The notes: generated by a model not told the origin, from the sequence alone. DNA of 25,391 nucleotides from an archaeon (GCA_005239615.1 SBBR01000045.1:1-25391), one strand, 5' to 3'; shown: positions 13,844 to 22,868, numbered from the stretch's first letter. A program made the numbers and translations.

Positions 13844-14845
13844 ATGAAGATGTTCTGCGGCATCCGGGTCGATTCGCCGTTCTTCCTCGCGCCCATGGCC
13901 GCGATAACCTCCCTGCCATTCAGGCTGATGTGCAGGAAGCAGGGCGCGGGACTGGTTATTACAGAGCAGATTAACGCCACGCAGATTGCGCGTAATCCTG
14001 ATACTTTCACCAACAACGAGTTCTTCACAATCCGCACAGTGCCTGAGGAGAAGCCTGTCGGGGTGCAGCTCTTCGGCGCGGCCGAGAAGGACTTCATCGC
14101 GGCGGTTGATGCCGTGGAAAAGAACTTCGAGCTGATTAACATCAACTGCGGTTGCCCCTCGCACAAGGAGGTTTCGATAGGGGCAGGGGCGGCCCTTCTG
14201 AAGGAGCCTTCGAAGATTGCCGACATCATTAGGGCGATAAAGACAACCACAATCAAGCCAGTGACTGCCAAGATAAGGCTCGGGTGGGGAGCAAATGATT
14301 CGGTGAGCATTGCAAAGGAAATCGAGAGAGCGGGTGCAAACGCTATAATGGTACACGGAAGGACTGCAGAGCAGCACTACTCAGGCACTGCTGACTGGGA
14401 AGCAATCAGGAAAGTCCGTGAGGCACTTTCCATTCCTGTGGTCGCGAACGGCGATGTGAACTCGGGACCCAAAGCTAAGGAGATGCTGGAAGCCACAGGG
14501 TGTGAATTTGGCATGGTCGGGCGCGCAGCAATGGTAAACCCGCTTGTGTTTAGGGCAATAAACGAGTTCCTCTTGCGCGGCGAGGAATGGAAACCTGAAC
14601 CACAGGAAAAAATCGCGTGCTTCTTCGACTACTATGCCGAGTGCAACCGCCTTGGGATGGTGCGGCTCCCCGACATCAAGCTCAAGGCGTTGCAGCTCAC
14701 GAAGGGAATTGACTTCACAAAGCAAGCCAGGGTGAAGCTACAGGAAGCGAAGTCTGTCGAAGAAGTGCTGTCGATACTTTGCAACTTCCAAGATTTTCTC
14801 GAAGGAATGTCGCACTGCCATGTTCAGGACGCTGCAGCGGTGTGA
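13844..14845 (+). CDS. tRNA-dihydrouridine synthase (Dus family)
   Basis: A 333-aa flavoenzyme that reduces uridine to dihydrouridine in tRNA using FMN and NAD(P)H. Read directly: N-terminal FMN-barrel start SPFFLAPMAAITSLPFR, GVQLFGA, the catalytic NINCGCPSHKE with Cys104, AKIRLGW, MVHGRTAEQHYSGTADW, PVVANGDVNSG and GMVGRAAMVNP, in the usual order. The C-terminal helical domain (about 235-333) is the tRNA-binding part. The length is normal for the family. ATG 13844 follows GAGGGGCAGG. The position it modifies cannot be told from sequence; archaea usually have one or few Dus enzymes. It is downstream of the coiled-coil gene. Confidence 0.93.
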   Translation: MKMFCGIRVDSPFFLAPMAAITSLPFRLMCRKQGAGLVITEQINATQIARNPDTFTNNEFFTIRTVPEEKPVGVQLFGAAEKDFIAAVDAVEKNFELININCGCPSHKEVSIGAGAALLKEPSKIADIIRAIKTTTIKPVTAKIRLGWGANDSVSIAKEIERAGANAIMVHGRTAEQHYSGTADWEAIRKVREALSIPVVANGDVNSGPKAKEMLEATGCEFGMVGRAAMVNPLVFRAINEFLLRGEEWKPEPQEKIACFFDYYAECNRLGMVRLPDIKLKALQLTKGIDFTKQARVKLQEAKSVEEVLSILCNFQDFLEGMSHCHVQDAAAV

Positions 14846-14899
14846 GTGTTTTGGGACATTTGGGTGTGGCGTATTAAAATTTGAATCGTGAAAACACTT

Positions 14900-15217
14900 T
14901 CAGACGAATTCCCTGAGTCTTTCCCTAAAGTCGGCCTTCGGGATGGCGCCATGTATCTCCCCCACCTGTTCGCCTTCTCTGAATATCAGGAAGGTTGGAA
15001 TGGAGAAGATGCCAAACCTGCCCGGCGTTTCGGGGTTCTCGTCAACGTTCATTTTCGCGAACTCGATTTTTCCGACAAAATCCTTGTCCTTTGAGAGTTC
15101 CTCGAAAACCGGCGAGGAAATCTTGCACGGACCGCACCACGGCGCCCAGAAGTCTATTATAACGGTCGTTTTCTGGCCAACGAACTTTTCGAAATCCACA
15201 TCAGCAAGCTCTTTCAA
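14900..15217 (-). CDS. trx: Thioredoxin
   Basis: A 105-aa cytosolic dithiol oxidoreductase. The canonical active site WCGPC has Cys28 and Cys31. DFWAPWCGPCK, the NVDENPETPGRFGI segment and the cis-proline IPTFLIFREGE are all present, and the length is that of a single-domain thioredoxin. ATG 15217 is preceded by GAGGGG at about 9 nt, with a minus-strand TATA-like box (tttttataaac) near 15256-15266. The neighbouring divergent gene is the ribonucleotide reductase NrdJ, which needs dithiol reductant. MsrA in this window is another likely client. A palindrome (15233-15246) sits at its expected transcription start. Confidence 0.95.
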   Translation of the reverse strand: MKELADVDFEKFVGQKTTVIIDFWAPWCGPCKISSPVFEELSKDKDFVGKIEFAKMNVDENPETPGRFGIFSIPTFLIFREGEQVGEIHGAIPKADFRERLREFV

Positions 15218-15232
15218 TGCACATACCCCTCA

Positions 15233-15246
15233 GGAAAAATTTTTCC
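15233..15246. promoter_or_regulatory. 14-bp perfect palindrome at the trx start
   Basis: GGAAAAATTTTTCC lies between the minus-strand TATA-like box and the thioredoxin ATG, about where transcription should begin, so it is placed like a repressor operator. No regulator is known for it. Confidence 0.35.
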
Positions 15247-15467
15247 ACGGCATCAGTTTATAAAAAGAACCCGAAAAACTATGACTGCCAGACCCTACAG
15301 ACCCCTATAAGCGCCAAAACGGCACCTAGAACGCCCCATTCCGAACGCCCAAAAATTAGTTTAGAAAGCAAACTCGAAAATTCGATAGAAAAAAAATTGG
15401 TTATAAATATGTATTATAATGAGTAATAATTTTCATTTTCCAAAGTAAAATTGTTGCCGAGGAAAGC

Positions 15468-15476
15468 TTTTATACA
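15468..15476 (+). promoter_or_regulatory. TATA-like box for nrdJ
   Basis: ttttatacaa, preceded by a purine-rich GAGGAAAGC that could be the BRE. It predicts a start near 15500 and a leader of about 50 nt containing AAAAGGGG just before ATG 15553. Confidence 0.5.
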
Positions 15477-15552
15477 AGTGGCGTGTTGAAATAATTCCTG
15501 CTAAAAATAAGCCAAGTGAAAAAAATAGTTGATGTGGGGAAAAGGGGTTAGT

Positions 15553-18500
15553 ATGACCGCAAAAACCGTTTCATCCAGTGGCACGAAGACCGCCGGGAAA
15601 AAGGGGCTGGCGATACCAAGGGCATTCACGCGAAAAGGCAGCGACCCGCTAGAAGGAATCGAATACGAGTTACGCTCGTCAGTGATAAAGAACCCGGACG
15701 GCAGCACTGTTTTTGAAATGCGCGACGTCGAGGTGCCGAAGCAGTGGACCCAGATAGCAACTGACATCCTCGCCCAGAAATACTTCAGGAAGGCAGGCGT
15801 GCCGCAGTTCGACATGGACGGCAAGCCGATGCTGAACAAGGATGGAAAGCCGGTCCTCGGTCCGGAGAGGAGCGCGAGGCAAGTTGTTTCAAGGCTTGCC
15901 GAGACATGGAGGTGGTGGGGCGAGAAGCACGGGTACTTTGCTTCGCCAGACGATGCCAATGCATTCGAGGATGAGCTGAAGTTCATGCTCATAAACCAGT
16001 ATGCCGCGCCTAATTCCCCGCAGTGGTTCAACACGGGTCTCAGCCACAGCTACGGGATAACAGGGCCGCCGCAGGGGCATTACTACGTCGACCCTGAAAC
16101 GGGGAAGCTCACACAATCAACGGACGCTTATACGCATCCGCAGCCCCATGCCTGCGGACGGTATGATACTATGCTTTTCACTGAAAAAGGGATTATGGAA
16201 CTTGGTCGTATTGTGGATGAAAACCTCGTCGGCCTGAAGGTATTCGATGGGGAAAGCTTTGTAAGGATTGAAGCCGTCAGGGAAAACGGTGTAAAAAAAA
16301 TCTACAGGGCAACCCTCGCAAATGGAAACTACATTGATTTCACGGACGACCACCTTGTCCTGTCAGCCCTTACAAGGGAAGAGGAATTTTCATGGAATGA
16401 GCTTGGGAAGATATTGGGCCAGAAAGTCCAGCAGGCGATAAACACTGAAAGCGCATATGAAAAAACCGTCGAAAATCCGAATAGCGGGACCGTCCAGCTG
16501 TTAAAATCGACAGAAATGGAAATTGCAAAAGCCGAACTTTCAGGATGGGTTGTTGGGGATGGATATTTCGGCAAATACGGAAAAACAACAATGTTCGGCG
16601 TCATAACAATCAATGAAGAGGAATATGAACATGTGACCGGCCTTTTCAAAAAAATTTTCGGTGGCTTTACTGTAACAGTGAAAAAAGAAATAAGTCCGGA
16701 ATACAGGATTGTATGCAGGGACTTTAAGGAAGTTATAAAATTCGTGGAAGAACACGGTCTGAATAAAAATTGCCTGACCGCAAGTGTACCGAAGAGGGTA
16801 TTTGAATCTCCTATGGATGTACAGAGGGCATTCCTCCGTGCATTGTTCCAGGCAGGCGGGTGTGTCAAGATAAGAAACGAAGACGGGATAAATTCATGGG
16901 ACGTGGCCCTTACCACAATCTCACAGAACCTTGCGCACCAGGTCCAGATCCTTCTCCTCAACAATGGTATATACTCAAGAGTGAGCCTTTGCGACGATTC
17001 AAGGGAAGACAGGAACTTGGAATACCATGTTGAAATTGCATATTATTCAGAACGCCTAAAATTCCAAAACCTGATAGGGTTTATTTCGGAGGACAAAAAA
17101 TCCAAATTAGAATTCCTCAATTCCCAGGCCATAGGCAAAAGAAAGCGCCCGATTTCACTAGAAACTGTTTCCCAAATTGACTACTTGGGCGAAGAAACCG
17201 TCTATGATATCCAGACGGAAAGTGGCAAATTCTTGGCAAATGGGGTGGTTGTCCATAACTGCTTCATACAGTCACTGCGGGACGACCTCGTTAACGAGGG
17301 CGGAATTTTTGATTTGGTGACGCGCGAGGCGAGGATATTCAAATATGGTTCTGGAACAGGCACGAACTTCTCCATGCTCCGCGGCTCGGGTGAACCGCTT
17401 TCTGGGGGTGGCTACAGCTCTGGCCTCATGTCATTCCTCAAGATTTTCGACCGCGCCGCAGGGGCGATAAAGTCAGGCGGCACCACCAGAAGGGCCGCCA
17501 AGATGGTCATACTGGATGTTGACCACCCTGACATCGAACAGTTCGTGATGTGGAAGCTCATCGAGGAACAGAAGGTCGCGGCGATGGTTGCCGGCGCGAA
17601 GGCATGCGACTACCACCTCAATGAGATTATGCGCCTGGCACACGTGGGAAAATCTACTGATGTTGGTAAGAACAAGGCGCTTGGCGGTGCCATAAGGCAG
17701 GCGCTGAAGGAGAACATCCACCCGAACTACATTTTCCGCGTCCTCCAACTCGCGGAGCAGGGGGAAAAGGCCATTGACTTCAGGACATACGACACAAACT
17801 ACAACTCGGAAGCTTACCTTACTGTTTCCGGGCAGAACTCGAACAACACTGTTAGGGTGAGCAACAAGTTCATTGAGGCTGTGCTGAACGACGGCTACTG
17901 GGACCTGAAGTACAGGACCAACAATAAAATCGCAAAAACGCTGAAGGCAAGGGACCTGTGGAACAGCATTGCGCAGGCGGCGTGGCATTCTGCTGACCCG
18001 GGCCTGCAGTTCGATGACACGATACAGGAGTGGCATACATGCCCCAAGGACGGGCGCATAAACGCAACTAACCCGTGCGTCACGGGGGACACTTTGGTGT
18101 TGACAAAAAACAATGGTTGGCGGCGCATTGATTCGCTTGTCGGAATGGAGACCGAGATAATCACCAATCTTGGGGAGATGAGCACGGGTCTGACAAACGG
18201 TTCCTTTGAAACAGGTGTAAAGCCTGTTTACCTTTTGACGACAAAAGCTGGGTACGAACTTAAGCTCACTGCAGACCACCAGGTCTACACTGCCAACAGG
18301 GGGTTTGTAGCCTGCGCAGAGCTCACGAAAGACGATTATGTGTGCCTTCCTTCCAGGCCTTTGGCACAGGTAATCGAGCCTGAGGAGAAGGACTTTTACA
18401 GGCTGCTTGGAATTTACCTCGGCGATGGCTTAGGTTCAGGTGGTGTAATACAAATCACGATGGACAAAGCAGAAGAGAACATCCTAAAAAAAATCGGAGA

Positions 18501-21228
18501 ATATTGCTCAACAGGTTTTGAAAGGAAAACGTACCAAAACCGAGGGGCTATGGTCACCCAAGCATCCACGACGTCAAAAATCAACCTTGTCGCAAAGAGC
18601 ACCATTGACAGAATAGCACAATTTGTCGACCTCTCGCAGAAATCGCACGAAAAAACAATTTCGGAAAAAATGTTCAGCCTGTCCCTTGGCGAGCAAAAAT
18701 ACATACTGCAGGGTCTGTTCACGACCAATGGCACTATAGCCAATTATGGGGGGAAAAGCCAGTATGTTGCGCTTGATTCAACTAGCCACGAAATGCTCAA
18801 AGGAGTTCAGGTCCTGCTGCTTGGCTTTGGAATTAAAAGCAAAGTTTACAGGAATCGCAGGGCAGGAAAACTCACAACAATGCTCGCCGACGGCAAGGGC
18901 GGAACGAAAGAGTACAATGTCAGGGAAATGCACAGTTTGCGGATTTCAAGGAGTTCGAGAATTTTTTTCGGACAACTTATAGGGTTCATGCCTCAATCAC
19001 ACAAGAGTATTCAACTGGCGGAACTAAATTCCGGTGTTACGGCCTATGCGGACAAGCCATTTGATGTAGTCCGTTCACTGGAATACATCGGCGAGCAAAA
19101 GGTTTATGACCTTACGGAACCGTTTACACATTCATTCATAGCAAATGGCATATCAGTCCACAATTGCTCAGAGTACGTGTTCCTCGATGATACGGCATGC
19201 AACCTCGCGAGCATCAACCTCATGCACTTCCTCGATGCGGAGGGCAACTTTAAGGTCAATGACTACAGACACGCTGTGAGGCTCTGGACAATTGTGCTTG
19301 AGATAAGCGTGCTCATGGCCCAGTTCCCCTCGAAAGAGATTGCGCAGAAGAGCTATGAATACAGGACCCTCGGCCTCGGCTACGCGAACCTTGGAACCCT
19401 CCTCATGGTACAAGGCATCCCTTACGACTCTGACGAGGGCAGGGCAGTCGCGGGCGCCCTCACTTCAATCCTCTGTGGCGAATCATATGCAACCTCGGCG
19501 GAGATGGCTGGAGCGCTTGGGCCTTTCCCAAGATATCTGCACAACAGGGATGACATGCTCCGCGTAATCAGGAACCACAGACGCGCGACTTACAATGCAA
19601 AACCATCCGAGTACGAGGGCCTCACCATAAAGCCAATTGGGATAAGTGCAGAGAAATGCTCCGAGAATCTCCTCGATGCGGCCCGTAGCGTGTGGGATAG
19701 GGCGCTTGCGCTCGGCGAAAAATCCGGGTACAGGAACGCACAAGTAACCGTGATAGCTCCAACAGGAACCATTGGATTGCTCATGGACTGTGATACCACA
19801 GGAATAGAGCCGGATTTCGCGCTTGTGAAGTTCAAGAAGCTGGCAGGAGGAGGCTACTTCAAGATTGTCAACCAGTCGGTGGAGAGGGCGCTCAGGAGGC
19901 TAGGCTACAGCGATGGGCAGATTGATGACATTGTGAAATATGTGAAAGGCCACGGCACTTTAGAAGGATGCCCTGCAATCAATAGGGAAACACTTGGCCA
20001 ACGCGGGTTCACGCCTGAAAAGGTCGTTGCAATCGAGACCCAGCTCCAGAATATTTTTGACCTCAGGCACGCGTTCAACAGGTACTCGCTCGGCGATGAC
20101 TTCTGCAGGGAAAAACTCGGGTTCACTGATGCGCAGCTGAAGGATGCTGGGTTTGACCTGCTGAGAGCCATGGGCTTCACGAAGGATGATATCGAGACCG
20201 CGAACGACTACGTGTGCGGCACCATGACCATAGAGGGAGCGCCCCACCTGAGGCAGGAGCATTATCCTGTTTTCGACTGCGCGAGCAAGTGCGGGAGGAA
20301 GGGCAAGAGATTCATTCATCACATGGGACATATAAAGATGATGGCCGCGGCGCAACCCTTCATTTCCGGAGCCATCAGCAAGACAATCAACATGCCGAAC
20401 CACTGCACAATTGAGGACATCAAGGACGCCTACCTTCAGTCGTGGCAGCTCATGATAAAGGCCAACGCACTGTACAGAGATAGCAGCAAGCTATCGCAAC
20501 CGCTCAACACCATAAGCAGCGAGGACGAGATTGCGTGGCTGGGCGAGGGGGATGATGTGGACGAGACCATAGGACCAAGCCAAGTGCAGCATAAGATTGC
20601 GCTGAAGCTTGAGAAAAGGAAGCTCCCCACAAAGAGGTTCGGGTTTGTCCAAGAAGCGACTGTCGGGGGCCACAAGGTATTCATCAAGACAGGCGAATAT
20701 CCTGACGGGACCCTCGGCGAGATTTTCATAGATATGTACAAGGAAGGCGCTTCATACAGGGCGCTCCTAAACTGCTTTGCGGTCGCTGTTTCCAAGGCGC
20801 TGCAGTACGGCGTGCCGCTCGAGGAATTCGTGGATTCCTTCACGTTCACGCGCTTCGACCCCTCAGGCCCTGTTCAGGGCCACGAGGCAATCAAGCAGGC
20901 AACCTCAATCATTGACTACGTCTTCAGGGCGCTTGGCTACGAGTACCTCGGTAGGACTGACTTTGTTCACATAAAGCCTGCCGAGGAAGAAATCCCCGGC
21001 GTGCAGAAGAAAATCCTCCCTCCTGAGGAAAAGCAGACCGCCATCCTTGCCAAGCAGTCGATGGAGGAGATTGACAGGGGCGGCAGTGAGCAGGAGCTCA
21101 AGGTCCAGATTGCGCGGAGCAGGGGATACACAGGAGACCAGTGCGGCGCGTGTGGCTCGATGAAGGTCAAGCGTAACGGTTCGTGCACTGTGTGCGACGA
21201 CTGTGGCGCAACGAGCGGGTGCTCTTAA
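15553..21228 (+). CDS. nrdJ: Adenosylcobalamin-dependent ribonucleotide reductase with two inteins
   Basis: Precursor of 1891 aa; after removal of two inteins (201-569 and 842-1204) an 1159-aa class II enzyme remains. It makes deoxyribonucleotides with a thiyl radical generated from vitamin B12 coenzyme, so no oxygen is needed. Extein motifs: N-terminal QWTQIATDILAQKYF, redox-site HACFIQSLRDDL, GSGTGTNFSMLRG, SGQNSNN, radical-site NPCSE, APTGTIGLLMDCDTTGIEPD (typical of NrdJ) and a C-terminal Cys-rich tail (DQCGACGSMKVKRNGSCTVC, DDCGATSGCS) of the zinc-ribbon or cysteine-shuttle type. The frame opens at TTG 15529; ATG 15553 follows AAGGGG and is preferred. The organism must obtain or scavenge cobalamin. 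Divergent thioredoxin is the likely reductant. Confidence 0.96.
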   Translation: MTAKTVSSSGTKTAGKKGLAIPRAFTRKGSDPLEGIEYELRSSVIKNPDGSTVFEMRDVEVPKQWTQIATDILAQKYFRKAGVPQFDMDGKPMLNKDGKPVLGPERSARQVVSRLAETWRWWGEKHGYFASPDDANAFEDELKFMLINQYAAPNSPQWFNTGLSHSYGITGPPQGHYYVDPETGKLTQSTDAYTHPQPHACGRYDTMLFTEKGIMELGRIVDENLVGLKVFDGESFVRIEAVRENGVKKIYRATLANGNYIDFTDDHLVLSALTREEEFSWNELGKILGQKVQQAINTESAYEKTVENPNSGTVQLLKSTEMEIAKAELSGWVVGDGYFGKYGKTTMFGVITINEEEYEHVTGLFKKIFGGFTVTVKKEISPEYRIVCRDFKEVIKFVEEHGLNKNCLTASVPKRVFESPMDVQRAFLRALFQAGGCVKIRNEDGINSWDVALTTISQNLAHQVQILLLNNGIYSRVSLCDDSREDRNLEYHVEIAYYSERLKFQNLIGFISEDKKSKLEFLNSQAIGKRKRPISLETVSQIDYLGEETVYDIQTESGKFLANGVVVHNCFIQSLRDDLVNEGGIFDLVTREARIFKYGSGTGTNFSMLRGSGEPLSGGGYSSGLMSFLKIFDRAAGAIKSGGTTRRAAKMVILDVDHPDIEQFVMWKLIEEQKVAAMVAGAKACDYHLNEIMRLAHVGKSTDVGKNKALGGAIRQALKENIHPNYIFRVLQLAEQGEKAIDFRTYDTNYNSEAYLTVSGQNSNNTVRVSNKFIEAVLNDGYWDLKYRTNNKIAKTLKARDLWNSIAQAAWHSADPGLQFDDTIQEWHTCPKDGRINATNPCVTGDTLVLTKNNGWRRIDSLVGMETEIITNLGEMSTGLTNGSFETGVKPVYLLTTKAGYELKLTADHQVYTANRGFVACAELTKDDYVCLPSRPLAQVIEPEEKDFYRLLGIYLGDGLGSGGVIQITMDKAEENILKKIGEYCSTGFERKTYQNRGAMVTQASTTSKINLVAKSTIDRIAQFVDLSQKSHEKTISEKMFSLSLGEQKYILQGLFTTNGTIANYGGKSQYVALDSTSHEMLKGVQVLLLGFGIKSKVYRNRRAGKLTTMLADGKGGTKEYNVREMHSLRISRSSRIFFGQLIGFMPQSHKSIQLAELNSGVTAYADKPFDVVRSLEYIGEQKVYDLTEPFTHSFIANGISVHNCSEYVFLDDTACNLASINLMHFLDAEGNFKVNDYRHAVRLWTIVLEISVLMAQFPSKEIAQKSYEYRTLGLGYANLGTLLMVQGIPYDSDEGRAVAGALTSILCGESYATSAEMAGALGPFPRYLHNRDDMLRVIRNHRRATYNAKPSEYEGLTIKPIGISAEKCSENLLDAARSVWDRALALGEKSGYRNAQVTVIAPTGTIGLLMDCDTTGIEPDFALVKFKKLAGGGYFKIVNQSVERALRRLGYSDGQIDDIVKYVKGHGTLEGCPAINRETLGQRGFTPEKVVAIETQLQNIFDLRHAFNRYSLGDDFCREKLGFTDAQLKDAGFDLLRAMGFTKDDIETANDYVCGTMTIEGAPHLRQEHYPVFDCASKCGRKGKRFIHHMGHIKMMAAAQPFISGAISKTINMPNHCTIEDIKDAYLQSWQLMIKANALYRDSSKLSQPLNTISSEDEIAWLGEGDDVDETIGPSQVQHKIALKLEKRKLPTKRFGFVQEATVGGHKVFIKTGEYPDGTLGEIFIDMYKEGASYRALLNCFAVAVSKALQYGVPLEEFVDSFTFTRFDPSGPVQGHEAIKQATSIIDYVFRALGYEYLGRTDFVHIKPAEEEIPGVQKKILPPEEKQTAILAKQSMEEIDRGGSEQELKVQIARSRGYTGDQCGACGSMKVKRNGSCTVCDDCGATSGCS
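16153..17259 (+). other. Intein 1 in NrdJ (369 aa), before the redox Cys
   Basis: Self-splicing protein insert. Cys1 starts block A (CGRYDTMLFTEKG), block B is FTDDHLVL, and the C-terminal blocks F/G are VYDIQTESGKFLANGVVVHN followed by Cys+1. It carries a LAGLIDADG-type endonuclease domain: first motif LSGWVVGDGYF has its Asp, but the second (LRALFQAGGCV) has Gly where the catalytic Asp belongs. The insert is visibly richer in A and in AAA/ATA codons than the extein. It interrupts HPQPHA^CFIQS, so Cys+1 is the first redox-active cysteine of the enzyme. Confidence 0.93.
18076..19164 (+). other. Intein 2 in NrdJ (363 aa), before the radical Cys
   Basis: Cys1 begins CVTGDTLVLTKNNGWRRI (block A), block B is LTADHQVYTANRGF, and blocks F/G are VYDLTEPFTHSFIANGISVHN minus the first residue, followed by Cys+1. 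The LAGLIDADG domain has a good first motif (LLGIYLGDGLG) but the second reads LQGLFTTNGTI, with Asn in place of Asp. Inserted in NP^CSE, directly before the thiyl-radical cysteine, so the enzyme is inactive until this intein is removed. Only distantly similar to intein 1 by eye. Confidence 0.93.
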
Positions 21229-21311
21229 GGGCGAGCGGGCGGCGCCTCTTAACAATCAGAAGTCAACGCAATTCACGATTCAAAAACGTTAAATAGCTTT
21301 CCCGCCTAGCT

Positions 21312-21716
21312 GTGACTGGCAGCATGATCGATGGCGAGAAAAAAATCAAGAGCCTTGCGGAAGGCGTGAACTACGAGGAGCTGGTGGAAAACGCACTCGA
21401 CCCTATCATGGTTTTGGACAGCCTCGGTTACCTGCGGTACATGAACGCCACAGCTGAGATAATGTCGGGTTACTCTAGGAAGGAGCTGCTTGGAAGGCAT
21501 TTTGCGGAAATAGGGGTGGTTGCTCCCGCCTCTCTCCCCAAGGCAATTACCGAGTTCTCGCAGACGATGAGCGGAAAGCCGGGGCCTCCCTACAGGCTCG
21601 ACATGGTGAGAAAGGATAGGAAAGTGTTGGTTATGGAGGTCAACCACAAGCCAGTTATGCACGACGGCACGATAGTCGCTATCAGCCTGATTCTTAGGTA
21701 TGTTGGTTTCCACTGA
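21312..21716 (+). CDS. Stand-alone PAS-domain protein
   Basis: A 130-134-aa protein that is almost entirely one PAS fold: residues about 22-125, NALDPIMVLDSLGYLRYMNA, then AEIMSGYSRKELLGRHFAEI, YRLDMVRKDRKVLVMEVNHK and a final beta strand ISLILRYVGF. PAS domains sense ligands, redox state or light through bound cofactors, or mediate protein contacts. There is no kinase, cyclase or DNA-binding domain attached and none adjacent, so its output is unknown. The start is GTG 21312 or ATG 21324. The TATA-like gttaaatag (about 21287-21295) is about 22-30 nt upstream of both, fitting a leaderless transcript. Confidence 0.85.
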   Translation: MTGSMIDGEKKIKSLAEGVNYEELVENALDPIMVLDSLGYLRYMNATAEIMSGYSRKELLGRHFAEIGVVAPASLPKAITEFSQTMSGKPGPPYRLDMVRKDRKVLVMEVNHKPVMHDGTIVAISLILRYVGFH

Positions 21717-21843
21717 ATCGGAAATTGATAGGGGGTGCAGAGCCATGGTAAATAACGCCGTAATATGCCAATCAACAGCCCCACCGACGATCTAATCACC
21801 CTTTGCCTGTAGCGGAACGTAGCCAGGGAAAATACGTGCGGCC

Positions 21844-21853
21844 TCATATAAAA
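21844..21853 (+). promoter_or_regulatory. TATA-like box deciding the start of the DUF1624 gene
   Basis: tcatataaaa is centred about 26 nt before ATG 21875 but only about 8 nt before ATG 21857, so it favours the shorter start with a leaderless transcript. Confidence 0.5.
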
Positions 21854-21874
21854 CCTATGCTTGCAGATCAGTTC

Positions 21875-22585
21875 ATGCCGCGCTTCTGGGAAATCGATTT
21901 TGTCCGTGGAGTCGCCATCCTAATGATGGTGCAGTTCCATTTCATGTGGGACCTCAACTACTTCGGTTTCATAGAGGTGAGCCTCTACACTGGGTTCTGG
22001 GGCGTTTTCCAGAAGGCCACGGCCGGCCTGTTCCTCGCTCTTGTGGGAGTGACTTTTGCGCTCAAACACGGATTGGGCAGGGAAACTGATGTGTTCGTTG
22101 CAGTGAAAAGCGGGGCACTCATTTTTTCAGGTGGGATGCTGCTCACGCTCTTCACGTTCATACTGTACCGCGAGCAGTTCATTTACTTTGGGATACTGCA
22201 CCTCATTGGGGTCTCCCGTGTCCTCGCAATACCGTTTGCAAAATGGAAATACCTTAACCTTATCATTGCGGCGGCTGTGATTGCGCTCCCCGCCACCATT
22301 CCACTCCAGTACATACAGGTCTCCGCCCTTGTGTGGCTGGGCCTCGCCGTACCTTCTCCCACTCTCGACTTTTTCCCTGTGCTGCCGTGGTTCGGCGCGG
22401 TGCTCATCGGCATATTCGTCGGAAACACGTTTTATAAAGGGGGCAGGCCGACCATGCTAAACCTTGGATATGAGCCAAGAGTTGTGCGTTTTGTTGGGCT
22501 GCTTGGAAAAAACTCCCTTGCAATCTATTTTTTGCACCAGCTTGTGCTGTTCCCGCTGGTCCTTGCCGCATCCGCGGTCCTTTGA
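21875..22585 (+). CDS. DUF1624 / HGSNAT-like membrane protein
   Basis: A 236-aa polytopic membrane protein of the DUF1624 family, related to heparan-alpha-glucosaminide N-acetyltransferase and acyltransferase-3 proteins that move acyl groups across membranes. Family marks: FWEIDFVRGVAILMMVQFHF at the N-terminus (the R-G-x-A...F-H pattern), a first-loop FGFIE, YFGILHLIGVSRVL, LPWFGAVLIGIFVG and the terminal GKNSLAIYFLHQ. About seven hydrophobic segments. The substrate is unknown; modification of surface glycans or lipids is a reasonable inference given the surface-protein genes in the window. The open frame starts at 21803, but the TATA box and domain limits favour 21875. It appears monocistronic. 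Confidence 0.85.
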   Translation: MPRFWEIDFVRGVAILMMVQFHFMWDLNYFGFIEVSLYTGFWGVFQKATAGLFLALVGVTFALKHGLGRETDVFVAVKSGALIFSGGMLLTLFTFILYREQFIYFGILHLIGVSRVLAIPFAKWKYLNLIIAAAVIALPATIPLQYIQVSALVWLGLAVPSPTLDFFPVLPWFGAVLIGIFVGNTFYKGGRPTMLNLGYEPRVVRFVGLLGKNSLAIYFLHQLVLFPLVLAASAVL

Positions 22586-22868
22586 GCATCGCCAAAGCAA
22601 CTGTTTGTACAGCGAGCAAACGTCTTGTCCCTAATGGCACGAGGCTTCATACAATGAAGTGACAAGGCCATTGAATGCCAAGAGCCCTTTCAGGTTGCTG
22701 AGCGGCTTATGGCCATATTGAGCCACTTAGTGTATCATCTGTCCGAACTGGGCGAACAAAAAATATTTATATGGCCGAGCAGGTGTAGGTTGCAGTGGAA
22801 TGCTGCACGCAGGCCACTCCTGATTTTCCGGAAGGCTGCAGTGCCGTAATTTTTCAGGGGGTTGAAAA
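22586..22868. other. Intergenic region and 5' leader of the secretion-like operon
   Basis: No gene was seen. CTTGTC...GACAAG (about 22624-22666) encloses a CTTCAT/ATGAAG stem, a possible terminator or small RNA. A strong TATA-like box (aaatatttata, 22761-22771) predicts a transcript start near 22795 and a leader of about 74 nt with several inverted repeats (for example CAGTGG/CCACT) and CAGGGGG before the pilin ATG. Confidence 0.45.

Larger units (their letters stand above)
15218..15528. other. Divergent intergenic region between trx and nrdJ
   Basis: No protein gene was found. Contains the trx promoter (about 15256-15266, minus), the 14-bp perfect palindrome GGAAAAATTTTTCC (15233-15246), an AT-rich segment with several TATA-like strings (ttataaatatg near 15401-15411, tattataatg) and the nrdJ TATA-like box tttatac (about 15469-15475). 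No riboswitch (for example cobalamin) was recognised in the nrdJ leader. Confidence 0.5.

Noticed and set aside
15477..15552. Cobalamin riboswitch in the nrdJ leader
   Set aside because: The leader is only about 50 nt and AT-rich; no B12-box-like sequence is seen.
16153..19164. Reading the intein regions as separate genes or as frame errors in nrdJ
   Set aside because: Both are in frame, start with Cys, end HN before Cys, and have intein blocks A, B, F and G.
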